64,000 bases of DNA from Mucilaginibacter terrigena (GTDB lineage Bacteria; Bacteroidota; Bacteroidia; Sphingobacteriales; Sphingobacteriaceae). Below are positions 55,945 through 64,000 of this stretch, piece by piece (position 1 is the first letter of the stretch; every line of letters starts with the position of its first letter). The stretch covers positions 310,001 through 374,000 of the forward strand of contig NZ_SEWG01000004.1 of assembly GCF_004168255.1 (NCBI RefSeq). Reading direction: 5' to 3'. A program made the position numbers and the translations under genes. The notes under the pieces are model-generated. The model did not search any database, was not told the origin of the DNA, and was given only the letters and a program-made list of their open reading frames with translations.

Positions 55945-57324
55945 ATGAATAATTTTGATGAGTTAAAACATCTGTATTCCAGGGCCGGTTTCGGCATCAC
56001 ATTTAATACTAACCTTAACAACATTAGCCTTAAAAGTGCTGTAAGCGCCTTGTTTGCAGATTCGGAAACACGATCGCCAATCCATGTAATTACAGAGAAC
56101 ATTGATATGGTGAACCCTAAAAAGCTTACACCCGAAGATAAGAGGATAAAAGTGGTTCAAAGGCATATGCAGGATGTAAGCCTTAATACGGCCTGGCTGT
56201 TACAAATGTGCAACAGTAAGGCCCAGCTTCGCGAGAAGATGACCCTGTTTTGGCATAATCACTTTGCCTGCAGTGTGGCTAACCCTTTGTTTGAACAGCA
56301 ACTGAACAATGTTCACCGTGAATATGCCCTGGGCAATTTCAGGGATATGCTGCTTAAGGTATCCCAATCCCCGGCCATGCTTCACTTTTTAAATAACGAG
56401 CAGAACCGGAAATCGCACCCTAACGAAAACTTTGCAAGGGAGGTGATGGAATTATTTACACTTGGCCGCGGCAATTATACCGAACAGGACATTAAAGAAG
56501 CGGCACGTGCCTTTACCGGGTGGACATTTAATAAAGATACCGGCGATTATATATTTAATGCAAAAGTACATGATACAGGCCCTAAAAATTTCCGTGGCAA
56601 ATCGGGCAGTTTTACCGGCGAACAGGTGATTGACATGCTGCTGGCCGATAAGCAAACCGCCCGCTTTATTTGCACCAAGCTTTACAGGTACCTGGTAAAC
56701 GAGGTTCCGGACAAAGCACAGGTAGAAGAAATGGCTACTGTTTGGTATAATGCTAAATATGAAGTAAGGCCGCTGCTGGAGCATGTGTTTAAATCAACCT
56801 GGTTTTATGAGGATAAAAATGTTGGTACGCTTATAAAATCGCCTATTGAACTGCTATGTAGTTTAACCCGCCAATTTTATGTAAGCTACCAGGACCCGTT
56901 AATGCTTATGCAGGTGCAACGTGTGCTTGGGCAAACCTTGTTCAGGCCGCCAAATGTGGCCGGATGGTCGGGCGGACGCAACTGGATAGATAGTTCGTCG
57001 TTAATGGCAAGGCTTAAATTACCATCTACTATTTTAAGCGCGGGGGTATTGGAGGCTACCGGCAAAGTTAGCGCCGAAGATGAGTTATATGTAGCCGCTA
57101 TGCAAAAGCAGGATTCAAACGTTGCGGCAAACACCACCAAATCAATACCAAACTGGGCAAAATTGGTGCAATCCATTCCAAAAGGCCTGGCACCGTTACA
57201 GGTTGCAGGCTATATTTTGAATAGCAATATCGGGCCTAATTTAGCTGCCAGGATCAAAAAGCAACCCGATACCAGGGCCATGCTGATGATGATAGTGTCG
57301 ACGCCAGAATACCAACTTTGTTAA
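55945..57324 (+). CDS. DUF1800 family protein
   Basis: 459 aa. It contains the family blocks LLQMCNSKAQLREKMTLFWHNHFAC, NENFAREVMELFTLGRGNYTEQDIKEAARAFTGW and FRPPNVAGWSGGRNWI. DUF1800 proteins are almost always next to a DUF1501 protein, as here 47 bp downstream; function unknown, believed to act in the periplasm or at the cell surface. No clear signal peptide is visible at this N-terminus, so export may depend on the partner. Confidence 0.93.
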   Translation: MNNFDELKHLYSRAGFGITFNTNLNNISLKSAVSALFADSETRSPIHVITENIDMVNPKKLTPEDKRIKVVQRHMQDVSLNTAWLLQMCNSKAQLREKMTLFWHNHFACSVANPLFEQQLNNVHREYALGNFRDMLLKVSQSPAMLHFLNNEQNRKSHPNENFAREVMELFTLGRGNYTEQDIKEAARAFTGWTFNKDTGDYIFNAKVHDTGPKNFRGKSGSFTGEQVIDMLLADKQTARFICTKLYRYLVNEVPDKAQVEEMATVWYNAKYEVRPLLEHVFKSTWFYEDKNVGTLIKSPIELLCSLTRQFYVSYQDPLMLMQVQRVLGQTLFRPPNVAGWSGGRNWIDSSSLMARLKLPSTILSAGVLEATGKVSAEDELYVAAMQKQDSNVAANTTKSIPNWAKLVQSIPKGLAPLQVAGYILNSNIGPNLAARIKKQPDTRAMLMMIVSTPEYQLC

Positions 57325-57371
57325 GTGATTAAACCAGGCGCTTTTTATAACCGACCACAAAAAATTTAATT

Positions 57372-58571
57372 ATGCAACGCAGAGAATTTTTAAAAAATAC
57401 AGCACTTGCCTCAGGAGCTTTTCTTATTCCGGCTTTTTTAAAGCCGCTGGAAGCTATGTCCATGAGCCAGCTTAGCCAATACAAAAACCTGGTAGTTATA
57501 CAGCTATCGGGCGGTAACGATGGGCTTAATACCATTGTGCCTTATGGCAACGATATATATTACCGCAGCAGGAAAACCATTGGTATACCACAGGCTAACG
57601 TGATAAAACTAAACGAAATGCTGGGCCTGAACCCTGCTATGGCCTCGTTAAAAGAAATTTATGACCAGGGCTCGATGAGCATCATCAATTCGGTTGGTTA
57701 TCCAAACCCCGATCGCTCTCACTTCAGGTCGATGGATATATGGCAAACCGCCAGTGATGCCGACCAGTTTTTAAGCACCGGGTGGATAGGCCGTTACCTC
57801 GATTCGAACTGCCAAACCTGCCAATACCCGTATGATGCCATTGAGGTGGATAGTTCCCTATCATTGGTAATGAAAGGCGCTACTAAAAAAGGCATAGCCG
57901 TACAAAACCCAAATAAGCTTTACGCATCTACAAGGCAGCCACTGTTTAAAGACTTGGTGACCAACGATCATGATGCCAATTTGAACGAGGATAACCTGGG
58001 CTACCTGTATAAAACCATGATAGAAACCTATTCATCGGTTGATTATATACACGAAAAATCAAAGTTGTACAATGTATCGTCGGTATACCCTACCAACACG
58101 TTCTCTAATCAGCTTAAAACCGTATCTAAATTTATTAACTCGGGCCTGCAAACCAGGATCTACTATGTTTCGCTGGGCGGGTTTGATACGCATATCTCTC
58201 AGCAGCACCAGCAAAACCGACAGTTAAAAATTTATGCCGATGGTGTAGCCGCGTTTATAAAAGACCTGAAAAAAACCAATAAGCTTGATGATACGCTGGT
58301 GATGACGTTCTCTGAATTTGGCCGCCGGGTAGAGCAGAATGCCAGTAACGGTACCGATCACGGAACAGCTAACAACGTGCTTATATATGGCGGTAAATTA
58401 AAAAAGGCCGGCATATATAATGCGGCCCCTGATCTTGCAACCCTTGATAACGGCGACCTTAAGTACCAGATAGATTTCAGGGATGTTTATGCTACCTTCC
58501 TTGATAAATGGCTGAATATAAATAACAGCCAGGTGCTTAATAAAAGCTTTAAAGGGTTAGACTTTATATAA
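57372..58571 (+). CDS. DUF1501 family protein with Tat signal
   Basis: 399 aa. The N-terminus has a twin-arginine signal (RREFLKNTALASGAFLIPAF). The body has the sulfatase-like alkaline-phosphatase fold typical of DUF1501 (LVVIQLSGGNDGLNTIVPY, NPDRSHFRSMDIWQTA, FSEFGRRVEQNASNGTDHGTAN). Paired with the DUF1800 gene. Enzymatic activity has not been established for the family, to my knowledge. Confidence 0.93.
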   Translation: MQRREFLKNTALASGAFLIPAFLKPLEAMSMSQLSQYKNLVVIQLSGGNDGLNTIVPYGNDIYYRSRKTIGIPQANVIKLNEMLGLNPAMASLKEIYDQGSMSIINSVGYPNPDRSHFRSMDIWQTASDADQFLSTGWIGRYLDSNCQTCQYPYDAIEVDSSLSLVMKGATKKGIAVQNPNKLYASTRQPLFKDLVTNDHDANLNEDNLGYLYKTMIETYSSVDYIHEKSKLYNVSSVYPTNTFSNQLKTVSKFINSGLQTRIYYVSLGGFDTHISQQHQQNRQLKIYADGVAAFIKDLKKTNKLDDTLVMTFSEFGRRVEQNASNGTDHGTANNVLIYGGKLKKAGIYNAAPDLATLDNGDLKYQIDFRDVYATFLDKWLNINNSQVLNKSFKGLDFI

Positions 58572-58580
58572 AAAAATTAT

Positions 58581-58610
58581 AAAAGCCTTGTTTAATTAAA
58601 CAGGGCTTTT
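58581..58610. terminator. bidirectional terminator shared by the DUF1501 and aminotransferase genes
   Basis: AAAAGCCTTGTTTAATTAAA followed by CAGGGCTTTT is a nearly perfect palindrome. The stop codon of the minus-strand aminotransferase gene (58592-58594) is inside it, so the terminator stem is part of that coding sequence. Confidence 0.85.
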
Positions 58611-59722
58611 ATATGGCTTATTACTTTTTGCAGGTCGCCTTCGCTCAGGTTTGAACCTGAAGGGATACACAAGCCGTTATTGAATAATTCTTCGCTTACG
58701 TTGTTCACGTACGATGGATATTTTTCAAACACCGGCTGCAGGTGCATGGGTTTCCACAACGGGCGGCACTCTATATTTTCTTTCTCCAAAGCCAAACGGA
58801 TATCTTCGCGGGTTACGCCATTGCTTGCATTAGGATCAACTAAAATGGTTGATAACCAGCGGTTGCTTTTGTAACCTGCAGGCTCAGGCAGAAAGCTGAC
58901 ACCCGGTAACGAGCTAAGTTCTTTTACATAGGTATCGTAATTTTTACGGCGTTGGTTTACCCGGTCGTTTAATACTTGCATCTGCCCGCGGCCTATACCG
59001 GCGCAAACATTGCTCATACGGTAGTTATACCCTATTTGCGAGTGCTGGTAATGCGGGGCGTTATCCCTGGCCTGAGTGGCCAGGAAACGCGATTGGCTGA
59101 TCAGTTCATCGTTATCAGATATCAACGCGCCACCGCCGCTGGTGGTTATTATTTTATTGCCATTAAATGATAGCACACCCATAACACCAAATGTGCCGGC
59201 AGCTTTGCCGTTTACCGATGAGCCCAACGCTTCAGCGGCATCCTCAATAACAGGGATCTCGTATTGGTTGGCCAGGGCCATGATACGTTCTATCTGCGCG
59301 GGCATACCATACAGGTGTACCGGTATAATCGCTTTGGGCTTTTTGCCATTGGCTATGCGCTCCTTAATGGCTTTTTCAAGCTGTATGGGGCACATATTCC
59401 AGGTTTCGGCTTCGCTGTCGATAAAAACAGGCGTTGCGCCCTGGTAAACAATTGGGTTAGCCGTAGCCGAAAATGTAAAGCTTTGACATATCACTTCATC
59501 GCCGGGGCCAACGCCTAACATAATTAGCGCCAAATGTAGAGCGGCAGTACCCGATGATAGCGCAGCCGCGTGTGTTGAACCTGTGAAGGCTTGCAGGTCG
59601 GCTTCAAAACCATTAACATTTGGGCCAAGAGGTGCAATCCAGTTGGTATCAAATGCTTCTTTTACAAAATTAAATTCCTCGCCGCCCATGTGCGGGCTCG
59701 AAAGCCATATTTTAGCGCTCAT
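58592..59722 (-). CDS. DegT/DnrJ/EryC1 family sugar aminotransferase (PglE-like)
   Basis: 376 aa PLP-dependent enzyme with the catalytic Lys190 in SFNGNKIITTSGGG, the ALSSGTAALHLAL block and EDAAEALGS. Closest in pattern to PglE/LegC-type transaminases that convert UDP-4-keto-6-deoxy-GlcNAc to the 4-amino sugar, which is the product needed by the adjacent PglD-like acetyltransferase. The last residues (KALFN) are encoded inside a terminator hairpin. Confidence 0.92.
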   Translation of the reverse strand: MSAKIWLSSPHMGGEEFNFVKEAFDTNWIAPLGPNVNGFEADLQAFTGSTHAAALSSGTAALHLALIMLGVGPGDEVICQSFTFSATANPIVYQGATPVFIDSEAETWNMCPIQLEKAIKERIANGKKPKAIIPVHLYGMPAQIERIMALANQYEIPVIEDAAEALGSSVNGKAAGTFGVMGVLSFNGNKIITTSGGGALISDNDELISQSRFLATQARDNAPHYQHSQIGYNYRMSNVCAGIGRGQMQVLNDRVNQRRKNYDTYVKELSSLPGVSFLPEPAGYKSNRWLSTILVDPNASNGVTREDIRLALEKENIECRPLWKPMHLQPVFEKYPSYVNNVSEELFNNGLCIPSGSNLSEGDLQKVISHIKALFN

Positions 59723-59730
59723 ATATTAGT

Positions 59731-60339
59731 TTATATCGTATTATACTTAATTATTTTTCCGGGGTTGCCTACAACAACTGCGTAGTCGGGCACATCAGTT
59801 ATAACTACTGTCCCCGCCCCGATGGTGGCCCATTTACCAATTTTTATACCCTGTATCACACATGCGCCAATGCCAATATGTGTACCCTCGCCTACTACAA
59901 CATTGCCTGCCAAAGCAGCATTTGGCGATATGTGCGCAAAATTACCAATTTGGTTATCGTGGTCAACAGAACAATTGGTATTTAAGATGCAGTGCTCACC
60001 TACAACCGTATCCGCATTTACGGTTACGTTTGCCATAACCACTGTACCTGTGCCAATTTTTGCCGTTGGCGATATGCACGCTGTTGGGTGTATGGCTGAT
60101 GCAAATTTAATCCCGGCATGCTGCCCGGATAACTTTTTACGTACCTGGTTGCTGCCTATCGCCAGTATCATTTCGTGGCCGTGCGGTAAGTTTTCAGGAT
60201 CAAATTTTCCCGCTATCTTACAGCCAAGCAACCCGCCCTCTTTGTGCTCATCCCAAATACCCTGTGCAGGGGTTTGGGCTGCTGCTAAGATCTCCAGTAT
60301 AACTTTGGCATGGCCGCCGGCACCGTATAGATAGATCAT
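59731..60339 (-). CDS. UDP-4-amino-sugar N-acetyltransferase (PglD/NeuD family)
   Basis: 202 aa. It has an N-terminal Rossmann-like part (MIYLYGAGGHAKVILEIL) and a C-terminal left-handed beta-helix of hexapeptide repeats (about 85-195: PTAKIGTGTVVMANVTVNAD). His127 in SVDHDN corresponds to the proposed catalytic His of PglD. It starts within an ATGA overlap with the gene for the phosphoglycosyl transferase. Confidence 0.9.
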   Translation of the reverse strand: MIYLYGAGGHAKVILEILAAAQTPAQGIWDEHKEGGLLGCKIAGKFDPENLPHGHEMILAIGSNQVRKKLSGQHAGIKFASAIHPTACISPTAKIGTGTVVMANVTVNADTVVGEHCILNTNCSVDHDNQIGNFAHISPNAALAGNVVVGEGTHIGIGACVIQGIKIGKWATIGAGTVVITDVPDYAVVVGNPGKIIKYNTI

Positions 60340-60956
60340 GATCGTGTACCTCCAAATTTTTCCATGGTTACATGCCCCTGCTGGCTTATCCCCTCTGATT
60401 TAAAGACTTTGCTGAACGTCATCCATATGATCTTAATATCGGTGGCCGGGCTTATGTTATTTACATACCAAATATCGTATTTAAATTTCTCATCCCAACT
60501 TATGGCATTGCGGCCGTTAACCTGCGCCCAGCCGGTTATGCCGGGCCTTACATTGTGCCGTTTGCTTTGCTCTGTAGTGTACAACGGCAAATATTCTACC
60601 AGTAAAGGCCTTGGCCCAACCAGGCTCATATCACCTTTAATAACGTTTAACAGCTGCGGGATCTCATCAAGCGATGTTTTGCGTACAAACGAGCCAAACG
60701 GCGTTATCCTCTGGGCATCGGGCAGTAGCTGCCCATCTATTCCACGGCGGTCGTTCATGGTTTTAAATTTTATAACCCTGAAGATCCTGCCCCCCTTACC
60801 CGGCCTCGGTTGTAAAAAAAACGCCTTTCCCCGGTTAAATATTAACAGCAACACGGCAACTATTAAAAATACCGGCGACAAAATAATAAACCCCATTAAT
60901 GCTAAAATGGTATCAATTAAAGGTTTAAAAAAATTGCTGTATAGTTTGCCTGCCAT
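60336..60956 (-). CDS. undecaprenyl-phosphate sugar phosphotransferase (PglC-like)
   Basis: 206 aa monotopic phosphoglycosyl transferase. A single reentrant hydrophobic helix (about 13-40) is followed by QPRPGKGG, FKTMNDRR and the catalytic Asp97-Glu98 in KTSLDEIPQ, then LVGPRPLL and RPGITGWAQVNGRNAISW. It lacks the large N-terminal membrane domain of WbaP/WcaJ, as PglC does. It would transfer the phospho-sugar (plausibly di-N-acetylbacillosamine) to undecaprenyl phosphate to start glycan assembly. Confidence 0.93.
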   Translation of the reverse strand: MAGKLYSNFFKPLIDTILALMGFIILSPVFLIVAVLLLIFNRGKAFFLQPRPGKGGRIFRVIKFKTMNDRRGIDGQLLPDAQRITPFGSFVRKTSLDEIPQLLNVIKGDMSLVGPRPLLVEYLPLYTTEQSKRHNVRPGITGWAQVNGRNAISWDEKFKYDIWYVNNISPATDIKIIWMTFSKVFKSEGISQQGHVTMEKFGGTRS

Positions 60957-60966
60957 GTGCTGCGTA

Positions 60967-62208
60967 TTATTTTTCGGTGCTAAAAGTCTGAAGGTAATTA
61001 ATGTACTTATTTGCTAAATTTTTACGATCGAAGTTCTCTTTGGCGTACCGGTAACCGGCTTCGCCTTCGCGTACAATTCTCTCAGGGTCGTTCAAATATA
61101 ACCTTACTTTAGCTTCAAAATCTTTTGGGTTCTCGGGCTCAACAAAAATGCCTGCCCCTGCCTCTTCAACCAATTCCCTTGATACGCCGTCAATAGCCAT
61201 CAGGATAGGTTTTTTACAAGCCATATAATCAAAGGTCTTGTTTGAATAAACGGTTTTAAAGGTTTCCACGTTTTTCAACACAGATGCACCCATATCCGAT
61301 GCAAAAATATATTTAAACACCTCCGCTTTTGATACCGGATCTAAAAACAGCACATTATCCACCTTCATATTAGCGGCCATTTCTTTAAGATGGTTTTTTT
61401 GCATCCCCTGCCCTATCAGCACAAATAACACATTGGTATCGCGCAGCAGGTCGCCTGTTTCTATTACCTGCTCCAGATGGTTAGCTACGCCATGCGCACC
61501 TACATAGGTTATTACAAACTTGCCTTCCCAGTTATGTTTTTTACGGAAGGCTGCAGTGTCGAAGCTTTCCAGCAGGTGGTCCGACAGGCTGAAATCTGAT
61601 GCGTTCGGGATAAAAATGATCTTATCCGGCGATACATTCTTTTTTTCGATAAGCGTTTTACGGAAAGCTGGTGTTAAAACGTTGATCTTTTTAGCCCGTT
61701 TGTAAATAAACGACTCGAAAGCATAGGCCATTTTAATGATGAGCTTATTGGTAACCACACCGGTATCAATAGCCGACTCGGGCCAAAGGTCGCGAATTTC
61801 GAACACGAAGGGCACGCCCTTTAATCGCGAAAGCAAGTAACCGGTTATACCGATAAACAATGGCGGCGAGGTAACCAGGATAATATCGTACTTGCCTTTT
61901 ATTTTAAATAAACCAGCCCATAAGGCCGAAAATACGAATGAAAAATATCCCCATAAGCGGCCAATAAATCCCGAGTTATAGCTTTCGGATACGTGGGTGC
62001 GCCATACGGTAACATCGCCCTGTTCATTTTTTTTGAACCACTTGCCTTTGTACTCGGCGCGTTTTTCGTGGCCGTTATAATGCATCATACCCGCAATAAC
62101 AGTTACCTGGTGGCCCTGGCTTGTCCATTGCGCGGTAAGTTCGTTAAAACGCGAACCTCCGGGATCGTCCTGTTCTAAAAAATATTGGTGCAGTAAAAGT
62201 ACTTTCAT
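60967..62208 (-). CDS. GT4 family glycosyltransferase (WbuB/PglA-like)
   Basis: 413 aa GT-B fold enzyme. It opens VLLLHQYFLEQDDPGGSRFNEL, shows EIRDLWPESA, the acceptor/donor linker region, and the GT4 C-terminal block TYVGAHGVANHLEQVIETGD; GIFVEPENPKDF is the nucleotide-sugar site. It would add the second sugar to the lipid-linked intermediate. The start codon overlaps the stop of the heparinase-family gene (TAATG), so both are co-translated. Confidence 0.9.
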   Translation of the reverse strand: MKVLLLHQYFLEQDDPGGSRFNELTAQWTSQGHQVTVIAGMMHYNGHEKRAEYKGKWFKKNEQGDVTVWRTHVSESYNSGFIGRLWGYFSFVFSALWAGLFKIKGKYDIILVTSPPLFIGITGYLLSRLKGVPFVFEIRDLWPESAIDTGVVTNKLIIKMAYAFESFIYKRAKKINVLTPAFRKTLIEKKNVSPDKIIFIPNASDFSLSDHLLESFDTAAFRKKHNWEGKFVITYVGAHGVANHLEQVIETGDLLRDTNVLFVLIGQGMQKNHLKEMAANMKVDNVLFLDPVSKAEVFKYIFASDMGASVLKNVETFKTVYSNKTFDYMACKKPILMAIDGVSRELVEEAGAGIFVEPENPKDFEAKVRLYLNDPERIVREGEAGYRYAKENFDRKNLANKYINYLQTFSTEK

Positions 62209-64000
62209 TAATTAATAGTGATTATTGTTTTTATACGGCTTTGGTTTGTTGAAAACCGCAGTTCGGTACATTTTTCTTTTTGCCCGTAAAATGATGAATA
62301 ATACCCATCAGAAATTACAGGCTGTATATCGTTATCTGTTTCAGTAGATGATCTGATGCTGAGCATTTCGGGGAAACAGGTGTGCCATAGCTGGTTTAAC
62401 GCTAAATCTGCAGGCTTGTTTGTTATAACGTCTTCAACCTCCCAAACCGGGGCTGTTTTGTCGATCTTTACCCGACGGGTATGCCTGATGCTCTTATCAA
62501 TGTGCATAAACGCTTTGATTGTCCCCTCGAAGTAAAAGTATTGGTCGGTCTCCTCTGTTTTAATCGATTGGCACTGTGTCCAATGGTACCATATAAAGCG
62601 GGCTCCCTTTTCCATCTGGTCGTTATCACCCAGCATAACCGTGTTATGCGATTGTGTGCCCATAAAGTATTTCAGGTCTTCGGGCGCGCCGTTGTATTTA
62701 TAACTACCAGCATCGTGCAACAGGTTTAGGCCCTTGTGCCAAATATCCAGGTGCAGATTATCTGCCTGCGATGGCCTGTCTTTATGATCGCCGCACCTTA
62801 TAAAACTAAGCGCGTTATTTTTTCTGTAGATGTGGTAGCCGCCTTTATCAAAATGGGAATAACCTTCAGTTAACTTTAGCCCATCCTTTTTGTTTTTTTC
62901 GTTTAAGCCATACCAATTGCTATCCTCAAAATCACCATAATTCCATTTTACGCCAAGGGCATTACTCAATGCCTGCAATTGAGGCCGGTAATCGCGGTAA
63001 TGGTTATCGCTTAATTTAAAGAACAATGCGCCATCGTTAGCCCCATAGTTTGGCAGCATACCGGTTTGGGTATCCATGCAGCTTGTTAAAAACAACAGGC
63101 TTTTTTTGGCGCGATCATAAACCACACCGGCAAAGCGTTCGTTATTTATTTCAGCTAAACGGATGCCCCAGGTTAGCAATTGCACCACCACCCGGTGATA
63201 GTTCATAGAGAATTGCAGGAAGGTGCCATCCTCATAAACCTGGTAGGCTATCTCTTCTTCAAACCAGTGCTTACCATCCTTCTTCCACTTTGCAGCCCCT
63301 GGTAGCTCCGGGTAAAGCATCCCCATCAGGTAAAGGGTAAGTGTTTCGGTTATTGCGTGGTTGTTCCTGACCGCTATGCGCGAAAAATTGATATTATCGT
63401 ACACATGCTGTGCCTGCCAGTATAGGTAATGCTGAATTTTTTCAAACAGCGCATCGGTAAGGCTTGCCGAATCGCGGTAATAATACAGCGCGAAAGTCCA
63501 GTTCAAGATCCGCAGGGATATTTCCTGGCTACATTTGTAGTTTGGCCCCTGGTTTATTTTGTTAGCATCTATCCAGTTCTCAATTTCGCTAAAAACCTGT
63601 TTCGAGCAATCCTTTCCCGAATGCTTATCGTAACGGATAAGCGTGTACAGGTGCGAAAAACGCGAAGGCTCCCACACAAATTTGATATCGCCGGCAGTTT
63701 TGCTGTAATCGTTAATGTTTAACCAGTGGGCATTGCCATCGTAACAAAAACCCGTATCAGGGTTTTTAAACCAATTGTGATCTACACCCAGGTTAAACTC
63801 CAGGCTCGAAAAAAACGGGTAGGTGTGTGTGGATAGCTTTTGATACTGTTTCGTTAACTCCTCAGATAGCGGCTGATCCAACTCAACTGATGCCTTATTT
63901 TTAAAAAAGAAGGGGATATCCCTTCCACGCCACTGCGCAAGCGTTAAGTTGGTTTTAACAGCAGGATTTGTGAGGAAAGCTTTTTGTAAAAGACCCGACC
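62208..64000 (-). CDS. heparinase II/III / alginate lyase family protein, 5' end outside window
   Basis: 597 visible residues. The frame stays open from the stop at 62208 to the right edge; a TTG at 63881 is only an internal codon, since the reading continues upstream through GRDIPFFFKNKASV. The N-terminal part is the alpha-helical toroid (FVWEPSRFSHLYTLIRYD, NWIDANKINQGPNYKCSQEI) and the C-terminal part the beta-sandwich (SFIRCGDHKDRPSQADNLHLD, then GTQSHNTVMLGD). Such genes occur in exopolysaccharide loci; this one may trim or degrade the glycan made by its neighbours. Confidence 0.9.
   Translation of the reverse strand, partial: SGLLQKAFLTNPAVKTNLTLAQWRGRDIPFFFKNKASVELDQPLSEELTKQYQKLSTHTYPFFSSLEFNLGVDHNWFKNPDTGFCYDGNAHWLNINDYSKTAGDIKFVWEPSRFSHLYTLIRYDKHSGKDCSKQVFSEIENWIDANKINQGPNYKCSQEISLRILNWTFALYYYRDSASLTDALFEKIQHYLYWQAQHVYDNINFSRIAVRNNHAITETLTLYLMGMLYPELPGAAKWKKDGKHWFEEEIAYQVYEDGTFLQFSMNYHRVVVQLLTWGIRLAEINNERFAGVVYDRAKKSLLFLTSCMDTQTGMLPNYGANDGALFFKLSDNHYRDYRPQLQALSNALGVKWNYGDFEDSNWYGLNEKNKKDGLKLTEGYSHFDKGGYHIYRKNNALSFIRCGDHKDRPSQADNLHLDIWHKGLNLLHDAGSYKYNGAPEDLKYFMGTQSHNTVMLGDNDQMEKGARFIWYHWTQCQSIKTEETDQYFYFEGTIKAFMHIDKSIRHTRRVKIDKTAPVWEVEDVITNKPADLALNQLWHTCFPEMLSIRSSTETDNDIQPVISDGYYSSFYGQKEKCTELRFSTNQSRIKTIITIN

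Overview
The window looks like a piece of a Bacteroidota chromosome, most likely family Sphingobacteriaceae (a Mucilaginibacter/Pedobacter-like organism). The evidence is the short F1 epsilon subunit, the Bacteroidota-type promoter boxes (TAnnTTTG at -7), the DUF1800/DUF1501 pair, the TamB/lipoprotein TamL pair, the flexirubin-free CrtI-CrtB-CrtYcd-CrtZ carotenoid set, and the style of many protein sequences. No rRNA, tRNA or CRISPR array was seen. Genus assignment is inference only.

Layout. 1-2.7 kb: tail of a quinone oxidoreductase, then atpD-atpC. 2.8-3.7 kb: a secreted DUF6263 protein. 4.1-17.5 kb: a long branched-chain amino acid operon, ilvD-ilvB-ilvN-ilvC-leuC-leuD-leuB-leuA-ilvA, interrupted by a GxxExxY nuclease-like gene and two SAM methyltransferases. 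17.5-26 kb: carotenoid genes (crtI divergent from crtB, a secreted protein, a lycopene cyclase and a cytochrome b5-like protein; crtZ lies further on), with an ECF sigma factor, murB and two uncharacterised genes between. 26-32.6 kb: a four-helix-bundle (23S IVP-like) gene, lpdA, a secreted CocE/NonD hydrolase, an M1 peptidase and a DUF2807 protein. 32.7-38 kb: trxA, a RelE/ParE-type toxin-antitoxin pair, a small membrane protein and dnaE. 38-46 kb: tamB-tamL and an aspartic protease. 46-50.6 kb: a PadR regulator with its membrane partner, gyrB, an OmpH-like lipoprotein and a guanine deaminase. 50.6-53.5 kb: kdsD-kdsB-kdsA plus a DUF6122 protein (KDO synthesis for LPS). 53.6-64 kb: a surface-glycan locus that resembles a bacillosamine (Pgl) pathway: PglF-like dehydratase, then on the far side of a DUF1800/DUF1501 pair a PglE-like aminotransferase, PglD-like acetyltransferase, PglC-like phosphoglycosyl transferase, a GT4 glycosyltransferase and a heparinase-family protein that runs off the right edge.

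The most unusual feature is non-coding. Most gene junctions in the ilv-leu operon, and several elsewhere, are filled by inverted-repeat elements of at least seven different sequence families. Several touch or supply the stop or start codons of the flanking genes, and two of them enclose a single small gene (GxxExxY at 11 kb; four-helix bundle at 26 kb). The 3' end of ilvA has also been duplicated together with a 110-130 bp palindromic element, leaving a frameshifted ilvA fragment. A second idea worth testing is that the methyltransferases inside the leucine operon act on 3-isopropylmalate, as yeast Tmt1 does.
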